From NCBI GenBank assembly GCA_964019695.1, contig OZ026528.1:50901495-50965494 (forward strand): a stretch of DNA of 64,000 nt, given 5' to 3'. Made by a program: the position numbers and the translations under genes. Shown here one piece after another: positions 24,501 through 39,500 of the stretch (position 1 is the first letter of the stretch; every line of letters begins with the position of its first letter). The stretch comes from Loripinus fragilis (Eukaryota > Mollusca > Bivalvia > Lucinida > Lucinidae). Below the pieces are notes generated by a model, which made no database searches, was not told the DNA's origin, and saw only the letters and a list, made by a program, of their open reading frames with translations.

Positions 24501-27500
24501 AAAAATCTCAAAATATAGGGTTTTTTAGCAATACTGGTCAGGATTCCATAAACAAATAGCAAAGCTACCAGGCTAGCAGTCAATGTTGCGCCATCATTGA
24601 CACACCAGGGAAACTCCATTTCAATGGCGTTTCACCGGAGGGCTGATGATGGCGAGCTTTTAGCAGTATTTTGATTTCCTCTCCTTCATCAACAACAACA
24701 ACAACAAAACGTTGTCAGAGCTGGACCCCTGCTGATGAAACTTTCTAGATCCGTACATGCAGGATTGTTCAAATTATTATGATATGTTCAACAATAAAAA
24801 GCCGCCAGGGAAACAATATATAGCCGCCAGGGAAGCGGCATTTTTCCGATGCATATAAAAAACCCTTAAAACTCCTTTGTCAAGAACTACCTCCACGATT
24901 GCAAAAAATAATTTGACACTATAAGTTCTTGAGTGACCATCAACCAAGATTGTTCAAAATATTTAGACTCGATTAAAATCATGGCTACCAGGTATACACA
25001 TGGCAGTTTTTCTTATTTTCTTATACATATATTGTGAAAACTGAAAGCTAAGTCAAAACCATCTTGATTGATATGAAGAACATTAAGTGTGCCATTGAAA
25101 TGGCTGCGAGTGTAATCCATCTGTTCGCTAATCTGTATGGCTTACAGTTAGGCATTTAGTTAAGAGTGCGTAACAAAAACATAATTTTCTTATTTCTCAA
25201 CCAAAACATATGTTGTGGGTACTCAACAGAACCGTCTCAATGAGACGGTTCTTTTGAGCACCCAAAACATATGCTAAAACTGATGGGTAAGACAATATTT
25301 AAAATTTTACACTAAAAAAAAAAATTGTTTATCTAAAACTATGCTTACAGTAACTGTATCCAGTGTTAGCCACTGATTAGATTGATTTGATTCACTTTTG
25401 GTTTAAAGGATAATTTCTCCTGAGGTTCTACTCCCTTTTACTTTCGTCAACCTTACGTAAACCTCAATTATAGTCTTATTAAAATTGCCAATTCATCAAA
25501 AATCACAGCCAGAATGTTGGAAACAATAGTACATTACCATGACCTAACAAACTGTCATTTTCAGGTGAGCAAAAAGATGCTTGATTGAATTAAAAATACT
25601 TGATTGACATGTAGACACATTGAACTTAAATACTTGATGCTAAATTTGATATTTGATCAGCTATGATAACTTAAGAAACTCATTACACTCCATCCAGTGA
25701 ATTTGAAAACATGAAATGAGTCATTTAGATCTCAAAGTTTAATTCCAGGAATCATCTCGAAGCAAAATACTAACAACATACAGGATTCAGAGCCTCAGAT
25801 GACAGCTAGCTAGTAACTAAATTGAAGATAAATGAATGCTAATGATACACTTTGAAAATAGTTAAAGTCTAGCTAAACGCTAGTTTTATACTTGTTTGAC
25901 GGCTTAGTGAAACATAATAGCAAACTATGATTCCGTTTAAGACTGTGTATTAATGGCGTTTCCTTAAGCGCCTTTTTTCAAAATTAAAAAGTGCAAAATT
26001 GTGCATCGCCAGTAACTTCTAATCGGGAGCATGGTCACTTCTGAGTGACACTCCTTTTTATATTTGGGTCAAATATCCCAACACTTTGCACGTGGCAAGA
26101 GGTATATATTCGCTTCACTGACCACAAATATTACAGACGAATGTGGTGTAGTCCGCTTGTGTCACCTTAAGAGAGATATTCCTGCAGCATTTGTCTCCCT
26201 TTGAACAAATAAACAATTGTCTGAACAACAAGCTTGGAGGAGTTCACCTTCTTGAGTATTATAGGACCAAAACAGAGAGTGCCTGTGTCGGCATGTATTG
26301 ATATACTGTCGTGCCAACCAAGAGTGACAGTGACGTCATGTTTCGTTTACAAAGTTATCAGGTACTTATGATCGATAGATAACTTGTGTATTAATCCTAT
26401 CCGCAGGATAGGATTAATACACAAGTGATATATCGAATCGCGTTATCACAAGTGGGGTATACACGTAAGCGTTTTACTTAGCAATTGTAAACAAAAGATT
26501 GCGTCACTGTCACTCTTTGTTGGCACGACAATACAGATCAACAGTGCGCTCTCTGTTTTAATAGACAAACCCAACATAAATATATGTACCCATCTTTCGG
26601 AACTAGGATAAGATTACAATGTTGTCAAACATGCAGTTTTATAATAAAATTATATTACGCTTCCAATGATAAGAATTATCACACTATAAATATGCTGGCA
26701 ATTTTTTTTATTTATGTGCTGTAATGATTCAATTATAAATTTTGGACTGCACATTCTCCCTAAAAACATTATTTTGTAATACCACCTTTGCTGTCATGTA
26801 TGTTAATATGTTATTCCTTCTATGTCATGTACATGACTTAAGAAAATAAACGTTTTGTCTGTCAAAAAAAATTAGTATATTATTGAACCACAAAATGTTG
26901 AAAAACATTTTACACCAAATATTTCAGCTTGGTGTGTGAAACAACCTGATATACTTTTCGATTTACACTCTGGGAAAAAATCTGAGTCAAATCCACACAT
27001 ATTAAAAGATGATTTTAGACGGCTGCAAAGTCGTTATAAGAATTATCAACAAGTTTATACTGATGGGTCAAAAGAAGACTCAAAGGTTGGTTGTGCTGTT
27101 ATTTCAGACAACCATAGTAATATGCAACGTATACCTGACGATTCATCAATTTTCACTGCTGAAGCCAAAGCAGTCGATCTAGCTTTAGATTTCATTAGCA
27201 TTTGTGATACTAACAATAAATTTATCATATTTTCAGACTCGCTTTCTGTATTGAAAGCTATGAACCATACCAGTTAAAAGAATCCACAGATTTAGAAACT
27301 TTTAGGAAAATGTCATGAACTTTTAGCTAATAAAGAAATTGTTCTCTGTTGGATTCCTAGTCATATAGGTATCCAAGGGAATGAGATGGTAGATAAGCAA
27401 GCAAAAACATCGCTTTCATTAGAACCAACTTCTTTTAAAATTCCATTTTCCAATTTTAAGCCATCTATCAATAAGTATACCTTGGATCAATGGCAAACTT

Positions 27501-30500
27501 AATGGAATAACAGCATTGGAAATAAACTTTTTGAGATAAAACCAGCTATTGGTGAACATCTATCAGTTGTTCAAAACATTAGAAAAGAAGAAGCTGTTTT
27601 GGCTCGACTCCGATTAGATCATACAAGAGTCACACATTCATACTTACTACTAGGTGAAGAACAGCCCCAATGTATTGGTTGCGATGCACCATTCTCTGTA
27701 CGTCACTTCCTTTTGGAATGTGGCGATTTTGCACAAGTAAGAAATAATTGCTCTCATGTTGATAACATTTACAGTTATTTCAGGATATACATATTGATAG
27801 TATTATGACATTTTTAAGACAAATAAACCTTTTTTAACAAAATTTAATAGCTATTTTTAAAATTGTGTTTTGTTTTACATTTATATCAGACCATAATACA
27901 GATTATTTAGTGTTGTATTCTGTTCAGTTAGTGAACATGCACAGTTATCTGAATAGCTCTTTGAAACTGTCAGATATTGTACGTGGTCTCTCCTGTCAAC
28001 AATTGTTTTGCAACTTATTATCATTATACAATCTCATCATCATCATTCTTTTCATTTTATTTATTACAAATTTTTACTTATTCCATCCACATCATGTTTA
28101 GTTAATACCGTCTGACGCTAATGACCCACAAGGGTCGTTAAGCACCAAACAAACAAATAAACAAGTATATTATTGATGTTTTCTTATTGCTTTGTCCCAA
28201 TGTATATTTGTTTCAGTTAGATACTTGATAGAACAATATACTGGATTGAGTACAAAGTATTTACTGTTTCAGAAACTTTCTTGATAATTAATTATTTGTA
28301 AGAATATCAGTTACTTGATAAAACATATGATATTGGTTACTTGATTGAATACAAGATAAATCAACAGAAATAACGCATGTCAGTTTTGACATTGCCATAT
28401 TAAATCATCATCTACATGGTCATTTAAGGAATATAGAGACTACTAGGTGAGTGTCTTTTGATATCAAGTTTACCAGGCAAGGCCTTTAGAATGCTTGTTG
28501 ACATCGCGAGGCTTGCTGAGCCATTCAACATGCATTCTCAAAGCTGAGTCTGGTAAATTTGATATCAAAAGACGCGAACCTGGTATTCTATTTATCAGTT
28601 TACCTTTTGTTTCTCTCTTCAAAGTAGCGATTATGACGTAATTTTTTATTTTTTGTTGTTGGTGAAGCGTCATAAGCGACGTCATTCAAACAGAACAACG
28701 TCATCATGACCTGATAAAGGCACATGCCGTGAGATAGACAACGTTTATCAGGCAACGTGCGACAATGCAGTTAATATGAGAGGTGACTGATTAAGTATTT
28801 TACATAGATGTCTAGTTAAATGGACACACATTGCTATGTATGATCATGATAGGGAAAGTATGATACATCTTTTATTAAAGTTCTTGGTCACGCACTACGA
28901 CTGGGTCTAGTAGGAGGTCATGTAAATAAAGATGCTAAATTTGCTCAAGAAATATACAAGATGGTCGAGTTAGCAGAGAAAGATCATGTGAAACCATGGG
29001 AACGGAAACATGCACATGCAGTGAGACTTTTTGCTGAAGGGTATGTACTGACTTGGTGTTTCACTTCTCAAAAGAGGATCTTACTTGAGTGCATATGTAT
29101 TACCTGTACTTAATTTATTAAACTTTGAGATCGCGTTTTTGGCTTTCAAAGTTCAAAATTTTGTGATATGCAGTATTTGTCTCCCTTTGACCAATTATCA
29201 TTAGCATTTCTCAGTCTAGTGATTTATTGATGTTAAAACAAGGGCTATATCAGTCACAGATACCGCATCACATGGTAATTATGGGTTGGTTTATTGTTTG
29301 TTTTGTGTTGACATGGTCAATAATTTTTCAGTCATGTCTGGACGATGACTTGTTTTCCTCGGTCAAAAGGAGGATAAAGTATGGCTCCAGGACATACTTC
29401 ATAGTGACTCATGTGACTCCTGAACCATAGACCCTTGGAACCCAAGTTTTACACTCGTCCAGTGAAATATCATAACAAAATTAGCAAGAACATAATTCCC
29501 CAGTGGTTATGTCATATAAATCAAGTATATATTTATTTGGAATGTTCTACTTCAAAGTAAATAACAGACTATACAAGGACAGTAAATTACTATTGATGGA
29601 ATGTTCTAATCATTAAAATAGGTCAATGCAGGTGATAAGATGCATGCTATACACAAATACACGCTTACAAACATTATAAAAAGTAAACTTTTTGGATAAA
29701 AGTTCAACTGATTTTATTTGTTGTATATTCTGTATGTAAACAATTCACGATTATTAAGTTAAGGGGAATAACTCTGTAAACCATAGTAAGTCTGAATGAC
29801 TTCTTATTTTCAGACAGCTAGTTGCCGCTAGTAACCAGTGGGAGGAAATTCTAGTGGAGCGACCATGTGATATGATGTCATTACGATTCCTACATGACAT
29901 TTATATACTAAATGGCCAGTCTAAGAGACTCAGGGACAGTGTTGGTAGAGTTGTGACGAGATGGAACCCATCCACGCCACTATATGGGTATTATATTATA
30001 CAATTATTGACCAATGAGGCATTGGATATGATATTATTAGCGACGCTTTAGAAAAGCAGAACTGGAATGGGGAAAAAACCAAAGTAGTCTAATTTTAGTT
30101 ACTAATATACACCCATTATCATCGACCAGAAGCATTTTATCAAATACTGACCTGTCTGATTTGAGGACTGTGGGTACATGTGACATATTTGTTTACCAAA
30201 TGCGTAACAGAGTCATGTGATTCGCCCGATTGGCTGATTCAATATTGTTTATCAAGCGCGTCATCACGTCACTGAAACGGTTTCTATGAAAATGCCATGC
30301 GGAGAATGTTTTCAAAAATGTTTTAGTGCATACAATATGATCAGTCTATGGCTGAATACCGTACTACCTATCATTGTTATGATTTGGCTACCCAAAATGA
30401 CTAGATATCTCCATTGAAGGATTATCTGTAGGCATTTAACGCTTGTTACTTTTTAACGTAGGTGTTTTGAGTAATGCGCACCGCGTAACAGCTCAAACCC

Positions 30501-33500
30501 GATTTTTCAGTCGTGATGTCCCATAGCAGACAGGTCGATTCTTTAGTATCGCGCCTGCACAAGACAATGAATATACACTGGCAAGGGCGTGCCAGTCAGT
30601 GTATATGACAGCCTATAGACTGGCCACATGAGCGCTCTAAGCCAATGAAATTGGCCTTTTTTTAGTTATAATAATAGTAAGAACACCAGGGTAAAATGAA
30701 AAAAAATATAAATATATATTGCAGGTGAAAAGATGGCATTTCTATCTGTTCTGCAAGAAAAACGCTTAGTTACTTGGTTTCTTAAAGCAAGAACCAAATT
30801 TAAAAATGTATTCATACTGTGTTATAGAGCCAATCTAAAGGTCCTGTCACACTATAACGTTTTAGCCACCGTATGCCGGCGTATGAAAATATATCCAGTA
30901 CGCTGGCATATGCTGAAATCGAATTTAAAAAATCAGAGAAAGCCTCTCTCTGAAATGCTTTAGGAACATAGATCGTGTGTTTAACGTATGAGTAACTTAT
31001 TCATAACTTATTACTGGCATAAAACAACTTATACTTGCATTAGCATTCAACAGCGTATGTCCAGCGTATCGCTAGTGTTCTTGACTTTTAAGAAACTTAT
31101 GACAACGATTGTCTAACTTACATGCAACGTACATTAACTTATGCATAACTTCCCTGTAGCGTATGTTTAACTAATGTCTAACTTATCAGCATGTACAAAA
31201 TTTTGGGACCCCTTCGTCGTGGGACAACGTATACCAATGAACTGTAGCATGTTCGTAGTGTATTTGAAATTTATCTCTAATTTATTGGAGCGTACACCGA
31301 CATACTTAATGATTTCTCATACGTCGGTATACGTTGATGCTAAACGTACCTCAACGTATGCATAACTTACACCTAGGGTACATCTAACTTATGTATAGCG
31401 TATAAGCAATACATCAGCATACCCTGAACATATTTTTATGCATGCACAAAATTTGGGGGTCTTCTTGACGTATGATAATGTATACCAATGTACTATAGCG
31501 TGTTCGCTTATCCCTAACTTATTCAGCATACAGCAACGTACTTGCTAAAAACTCTCATACGTCCGCATACGTTGGTGATACGCGTACCCTAACATATGCA
31601 TAACTTACAGGTAGCATACATCCAACTAATGTCTAACATATAAAAACAATGCGTCGGCATACGTTGAACATTTTTATACATGCACATTTTTGGACGTCTT
31701 CGCCATATGACAATGTATAACCAACGTACTGTAGCTTAACGTGTTTCAAACGTATCTCTAACTTATTCAGCGTACACCAACATACCTGCTGAATTCTCTT
31801 ACGTTGTCATACGTTGGTGCCATATGTCGTAGTGTGACAGTGCCTTAAGGCTTTTCAAAAAAGAATAAAAATTTAAAAAAAATAGCAAATGCATTGGTCT
31901 TTAATCCAATTATTTTGTTCTTTGCCAGCATTCTCTCTAATTATTAGTTATTATATAGTACTTAATACAAATTTTGCAGCATTTGATGCTGTTGGACTCT
32001 TGGACTGTATCAAGAAACCATCAGAAATACAAATTCATAATTTTATTTCCCAAATATGCTGTCTCATGCTGTAGCGTTTGGTACTTAAAGTGTTCAATGG
32101 ATCAGCAGTCCATAGCTCCAGTTAAGCAAAGTTTTTCAGCGTAAAATTGTGATTATTTCCTTATCCATCAATTTAAACATGTGTTTTGGGTGCTCTAAAG
32201 TACCGTCTCAATGAGACGGTTCTTTTGAGTACTCACAACATATGTTTGGTTGAGAAATAAGAAAAATAATTTTCAGTTACGCACTCGTATCTGGGGGCTT
32301 AATCACGTGATATGTTGGTAATTATAATATCCCCAGGCAGAGAAGGCTCAGGAAAGCCTACTCAAATCCATAGACTCACCAGAGCCATCACTGTTCGGAA
32401 ATGGTCCATATCATATGGATTCAAAGCAGCCTGCCCAGCTACAGAGACTAGCTAGAAAAAAGAAATTTCGCTTGTAGCAAGTTTAGATAGGTACTTTCCA
32501 AAACGTGAATAACAAAGGCGCTGATCAGACTGCGCAGATGCGCAGGCTGGTCTGTGCCTGTGTTGTTAGCAAACCCCCGAAGACAGGTTTTCTCATATAA
32601 CCAAGGCGGCCACCAGGCCCATATATGGTAAACACCCTTTAAAGATTTTACCTTCAAAACTGGAAGGCATTGTGCCTAGGTATGTGCCATTTCATTGGGA
32701 TGTTATCCCTACGAAGTTTGCTCAAATGATGACGGCCTACTTTACTGCAAGGTCAAATTAGTTTCTAAATGCATTTGAATAGAAAACAATATTAAAAAAA
32801 CTGATGAAATCAAAGTTATCAAACTTGCTAGAATTGTTTATCTAATGATAAAATGACTATAGCTAAATACACAAGGTCAAATTTACCGCTGACCTTTCAG
32901 CTGCCAAGGTCACTTATATTTGATAGACGTTAATCAGTATAAAAAAAAACATTTTTTTTAAAAACTACACGGTTATTTGTTGTTATTGACTTGAACAAGT
33001 GGCACTTTGTGGAAGGGCAGTGGCTCAGTGGTAGAGTGCTTGACTTGAGACGGAAGGGCCGTGGGTTCCAGCCTCACCGGCGTCACTGCGCTTTGGTCCT
33101 TGAGCAAGACACATTTATCCTAGCTTAGTACTGGTTCAACCCAGGAAGACCCATCCCTATATAACTGAAGGATTGTTAATGGGACGTAAAGAATCAAACA
33201 AACAATTGGCATTTTTACTTAAGCTTCCTTTGGGTGTTTAAACCCATAAAGCGCCACCTATAATTTGCAGCAGACAACAATTTCAAATTTTGCTGTTTTT
33301 GTTTCAAAAATAACAAATGAGGCACGATATTTCATTAGAAGCGTCTGCTTGCAGACGATTCTCATGTAATATCATACTATATTTTTTTGAAAATTAGGAA
33401 AACGTTGCAAAATTTGTTGTCTGCTGCAGCCGTGATTGGCGCTTTAAGGGTTAATTGGTATGTTCTGTCCTTATTAGAGCATATCGTGGGGTCATCGCAA

Positions 33501-36500
33501 AACTGTCGTAACAATACAATAAATAATAAGGGGTTACGACAGTGTTGCTTTGACCCCACGATATGTCATGTTCTGGAAATGCCACAATAAATAATTACCC
33601 TATGAAAATTCCATTTTCTGGGTTGTTTTTGTCTGCATTTCCAAATGATATAATTTTTGACAATTTTGATCCGAAATTTCTTTCTTTCTTATAGTAATCT
33701 TTTAGGTATGTATGCCTTTGGTCTTGAGGAGACAAACTTCTACGAAAAGGCTGAAGGGATAGCAAAGCAGGTCAGTGCTTAGAATAATTTATAAGGCCAA
33801 TATATTGTTACCCATTAGCTGACTGTTTGCATTGATAAGAATAGTGAGTATGATAAGGAAATACCACAATCACAAACTGCAGACAAACCCGTGGCATTGT
33901 GAGGAAGAGCCACACAACAATCATGAGACACCAGGAAGACAAACAAATCAACCAGCTCTCTCTTCCCCATCGAGATGATTGCAAAACTAGAACGGACACA
34001 AAGTAATGCACACCAAAATATAGAAAAATTACAGAATCCCACAATGGGGCCCAGCTAAATAGGCCCTTAATGCACATAGTTCTTTATTTCACAAATGAAC
34101 ATGAATTTAATGCATTTATAGTCATTAATTTAAGTTATTTGTAAAATGATTATCTGCTGAGTAGGGGTCACTGGTCAAAACTTTTAAAAGATGATGTATT
34201 CATAGCCCTAAAGATTGTTTTTACTTTGGCAAACAGTGAAAACCCTGATGAAATTCAACCTTATGTGGCATTTTATCTGGTTTACACTGTTTAAATACTG
34301 TGTACATTCTCTCAGCTTGAAGAATTCGACTTGATAATTAGCCCACCTTTTGATGTTAATAGCAGTTAACCCAATTATTACTAATTAAAGGAGGTCAGTT
34401 TTTTTAGGAAAATAGATCTGAATTTTGTCTGGTATATTGCAATTACAAACAAATTCTATACCACAAAACCTTTAAATTTCATCATAATTAAACGATTGAA
34501 CGTACATTTTCAATGATTTAAGCATGATATTCATTAGAAGCTTTTATTTTGAGTTTTGTTCAACACTTTAAATAAGATTAAAAAAGAATTAAGAAACACA
34601 CTAAATGGTACCTGGATTATAAGGTATCATGTCACAAATCATTCACAATTTTATATGCTGACAGAGAAAAACTGAAAAAGCTTATAATAAAAGGCATCTG
34701 GCTTCGAGGTTATAAAACTTGAGTTCAGTCTAAAACTCAAAATAAAGTGCAATGATTGGCTGCTTGCGGACACGTGTCCGCAAGCAGCCAATCATTGTGC
34801 TTTAATTTGAGTTTTAGTCTGTACTCAAGTTTTATAACCTCAAGGCCAGTTCTCAGTGGATGTCACAGCATAAATTGATGTGACACTTTACCTTTAGAGC
34901 CGTGAGAAAAGAGGGGTGAAGTATGGTTTGAAGGCTAAGAGGCTGTACACACTATGCAAAGTACTTCTATTCATATCCAGACTGAAGAGGGATTATTAAG
35001 AGTTAACCATAATTTCTTTTTCCAGGCCTTGGACATTAATAGGCATGATGCTTGGGCATGCCATGCTGTAGCTCACTGTAAAGAGATGACTGGAAAATAC
35101 GAAGAGGGGATAAAATTAATGTCAGACACGGAAAACGATTGGTCAGTAAGTAAAGTTTATCACTATTGCTTATTGTAAAGGGTTCATTGTCAACTATGAA
35201 GAGTGCTCACAATACATGCCTGACAAGGACATGCGTGGATCCAGAGAATGGACAGGGGGTCCGAACTCCCCTGAAAAATCACAAAATCATTTAGTGTTTC
35301 TTAGCAATACTGGTCAAAATTTCCAGAAAAATCACAAAAACAACGAGCCAGTATTTAATGTTGACCCATCATCGACACACCAGCAAAACGCCATTTAATG
35401 GCATTAGGCTGGTGGGCCTATGATGGCCCGCTTTTCGTGGTATTTCTGATACACCCTCCTTTCATCAACTTAAAAAAAAACAAGAAAAAAAGTTGTCAGA
35501 GTTGGACCCCCTTTGACAAAACTTCTGGATCCGCACGTGAAGGATATCAATTTGTGTGTTTGTAAAGTTTGTCACTGTTGTTAACTCTTATACAATTATT
35601 GACTTATGTTGAGGTAGACATGGAGTGTTATTGAACAGTAAACGTCATATTGACCTACGCCATGCTGAGGTCAATATGATTTAGTTTACTGTTCAATAAC
35701 ACTCCATGTCTACCGAAACATAAGTCAACAATTGTTTTATTACATAATAAATGTATGTTATGCATTTCCTGCCATTTTAGACCATTAAAACGTTGACGTT
35801 ACGGATGGATCATGCGAAATTACTTGACGTTCTGACGTCACTTCCTGTAAGCCAGTCAATATTACCTCGTGCCGTTTGCTTTGCAACTTCACATCTGGCA
35901 AGCCATGCAATATGTAGTTTTATTGACTCGCGTGGATATGCATCTTGGCCAATCAGAAGATGTTTATTTATAGATTATATAATAAGAAGAGATGGCATAT
36001 GTAACTATGAAGCGGATGCAAAATAAACATGCCAGACAACATGGAAATATTGGCTTTAACGTATAGTTTATTAGTTTTGTAAATGTAGAGGCGATATTTA
36101 ATTGTATGGAGACAGTATATTATCAGTTACCCTTCAAATTAACTGCATTGCAGCACATTTACCTGGTAAACGTTGTATATCTCATTTTATGTATCTTTAT
36201 CAGGTCAACATGACGTTGCACATTTTGAATGACATAAATGACGTTAAAATCGACATGAAAATCAGTAATTACGTCATAATCGCTATTTTGAAGAGAGAAC
36301 AATTGGGTTAACTGACAGAATACCAAGTTTGCGTCTTCTGATATCAAGTTAACCATGCTCAGCTTCGAAAGCTTGTAAAGTTAGCAAGATACCCGAAGTG
36401 TTCATGATTCCATGAACCTTCCAAAAATCAAATTCATTTCTTAAATGAATGCAAGATGAAATTCATATCAAACATAGAAAGGGGCTGGTATATATTAGTA

Positions 36501-39500
36501 TAGTTTAACACTTTTGCCCATTGAACGCATTTGACAAGGAAGCTAATACAGATGATTAAAATTAATGTTAGAGGCGGTTCTTTTGAGTACCCAAAACACA
36601 TGTTTAAACTGGTGTATAGAAGATAATTACAATTTTATTTCCATTTGTTCCGCAATATGAGATTTCCAACAGTGTGGTATGTGCGACCAGCAAAGCCTCA
36701 GATCAGCAGGAGCATGTTTGAAGTCTGATCAGAGCTTTTGCTAGTTGCTTCAATATTCTACGAGTGTTAAGCTACTGACTGAACATAATTTGGAATTTCT
36801 AAGCTTAAAAGGAGGCTGCACCGGCTTGTCTGGGACTACACCTGTCATAATGCCACTTTGTTGGAAATCACATGTCACGGTTCATTTAGTTAACTACTAA
36901 TATTTATCTGTTTACATAGTTAGTTAAATCAAAGTTTATCATATGACGTCGCGTCTGGGAGTGAAATAACGCCATGCAATAAAATCGATAAACCACTAGT
37001 TGTTTATAGATTTACTGGAAACGTTATGACGTCCATAACAACGCTGTGTACAAAATGACAAAATTATTACGTTTTTACGCCAGAAACAGACTTTAAAGTA
37101 ATCTTAATGTCATATGATAAATAGAATCTAACATTCGTGCTCTTGTATTATTGAATTTATTAAACTCCATGTGAAAAAGAGATAAAATGCTCGGCAAGCC
37201 TCGCATTTTATCTCTTTTCCCCAACTCGTTTAATAAATTCAATAAAACATGAGCACTCATGTAAGATCCTCTATATCTATCATGTTTTCAGTTTGGAGGT
37301 CTCGGATGTCATAACTACTGGCATTGGTCTCTTTACTATGTTGAAAAGGGAGACTTTGCTACAGCCCTGGGTATCCTTGATAACCAGGTAAGTGCACTTG
37401 ATAACCAGGTAAGTGTCCTTGATAACCAGGTAAGTGTACTTGATAACCAGGTAAGTGTCCTTGATAACCAGGTAAGTGTCCTTGATAACCAGGTAAGTAT
37501 ACTTGATAACCAGGTAAGTGTCCTTGATAACCAGGTAAGTGTCCTTACAAATGCTTACAAATCCTCTTCTGACAGAAGGTCGGGTTCGACCTGTTGGGTC
37601 AGCTCTAATTCTTTTTTCTTAGGTATTTTTGGGTCTTGTCCGGTGGGTATTATTGCCTCTCTGTAACTGTAGTATATAGGCTGGTGTTTCCAATGTCGGT
37701 CTAATCTCCGTTCAAATGCATTAACTGTCTCTGCTTCAACAACACTAGGTGGTAACTGATTCCAAGAATCCACTACTCTCATACAAAAAGAATATTTCCT
37801 GACATCTAACCTAGATCTATCTTTGAATATTTTATATTTATGCCCTCTTGTACATGAGTCCTCTCGTTGTTTTATAAAATTACTTACTTCAGGATCATAC
37901 TTTTGAGATAAGATTTTGTACGTCTCTATCATGTCACCCCTAATTCTCCTGTATGCGAGTGTTGGAAGACCTATTTTTCTGAGTCATTCTTCGTATGTTA
38001 GCTTTGACAGTCCTGGTACTGACTTTGTGGCTCTACGTTGTACGTTTTCCAATAAATCAATGTGCTTTTTCAGGTGTGGGTTCCATACTTGATTGGCATA
38101 TTCAACATGAGGTCTGACTAATGCTGTATATAAAATTTTGAAGGTTTTTATGTCTAGAAATTCAAAAGTTCGTCTTATAACTCCCATTATTGAGTTTGCT
38201 TTGTTCACTTTCTCATTTATATTGTTTTCAAATGATAATTTACTGTCTATAACCACCCCTATGTCTTTCTCTGATTTCGTAAACTCCATACCTTTATCAC
38301 TATCCTTGAGTTTATAAGTAAACAAATCAATATCAGTATTACCAATTCTCATGCATTTACATTTATCCGGGTGAAAGCAGAGTAGCCATTTTTCTGACCA
38401 TACTTGCATAGCTTTAATGTCTTCTTGTAGGTCTTTACAATCCTGTGTACACTTTATGCTGTGAAATATCTTTGTGTCGTCAGCAAAGAGGTATGGTATA
38501 CTTCCATTTTTGATAACGTCTGGCAGGTCATTGATGTATAAGACGAAAAGAATCGGCCCTAGAACCGATCCTTGAGGAATTCCGGAGGTTACATCCTTTG
38601 GGCTTGAAGCAACACCATTGACAATGACTTTTTGTTTCCGGCTATCTAGGAACGATTCTATCCATTTTGAATACATTGTACCAATATTGTATAATTTCAA
38701 TTTGTGTACTAAGCGTTTATGGCAGACTTTATCAAAGGCTTTCATAAAATCACAGTAAGCTACGTCTATACACCCACCTTCATCTAGTATTTCTGTCCAA
38801 TTGTCTATGACACGAATTAATTGCAGAACTGTTGATCTTCCAGATATAAAGCCAAATTGCTTGTCACTGAATAGTTTATTTAATTTCATATGTTCAACTA
38901 TGTTCTCTCTAATGATAGATTCTAGTACTTTGCATACCACACTTGTTAAACTCACAGGACGATAATTACCGGCATATTTTTTGTCTCCTTTCTTATAGAG
39001 GGCTGTTATATTTGCATATTTCCATTCACATGGTATCTTGCCTGTATCGACGGACTTCTTGAATATCAAGGATAACGGGTATGATAGTACTTCACTGAGT
39101 TCCTTTAGTAATCTTGGATGTAATTTATCTGGACCTGGGGATTTATTTATTTTTAGGCTTTCTAGTTTTTTCTTCACTATAGAAGGGTTTATAACAATAT
39201 TGTTAAGTTCTGGAACCACTTTCGGCACTATATCTGGCATTTCACTGTCCGTATCTTTGGTAAAGACTGATGTGAAAAAATCAGCCAATACATCAGCCTT
39301 TTCTTTATCTGACTCTGTAACATCCTTCTTATTATCGTCTTTGTACAAGTCTGGTATAGAGCTCTTGGTTTTTTATTTTGACTGGGCATAGCTCCAAAAT
39401 TTCTTTGGATAGTCTTTTACACAATCTGCAATGTTCTTTTCATGGGTTTTAATTGTTTGCTGAGTAAGTCTACGTATTTGGTTTCTGACTCTATTATACT

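Noticed and set aside
33012..33085. A functional tRNA gene
   Set aside because: A- and B-box like text is present, but the cloverleaf acceptor pairing is missing and a SINE body and tail follow.
34954..35178. A longer first exon starting at the ATG at 34954
   Set aside because: The frame upstream of 35026 has no family similarity and the ttttccag acceptor at 35025 matches the phase of the previous exon.
39038..39391. 117-codon + strand frame
   Set aside because: Antisense shadow of the LINE reverse transcriptase on the minus strand.
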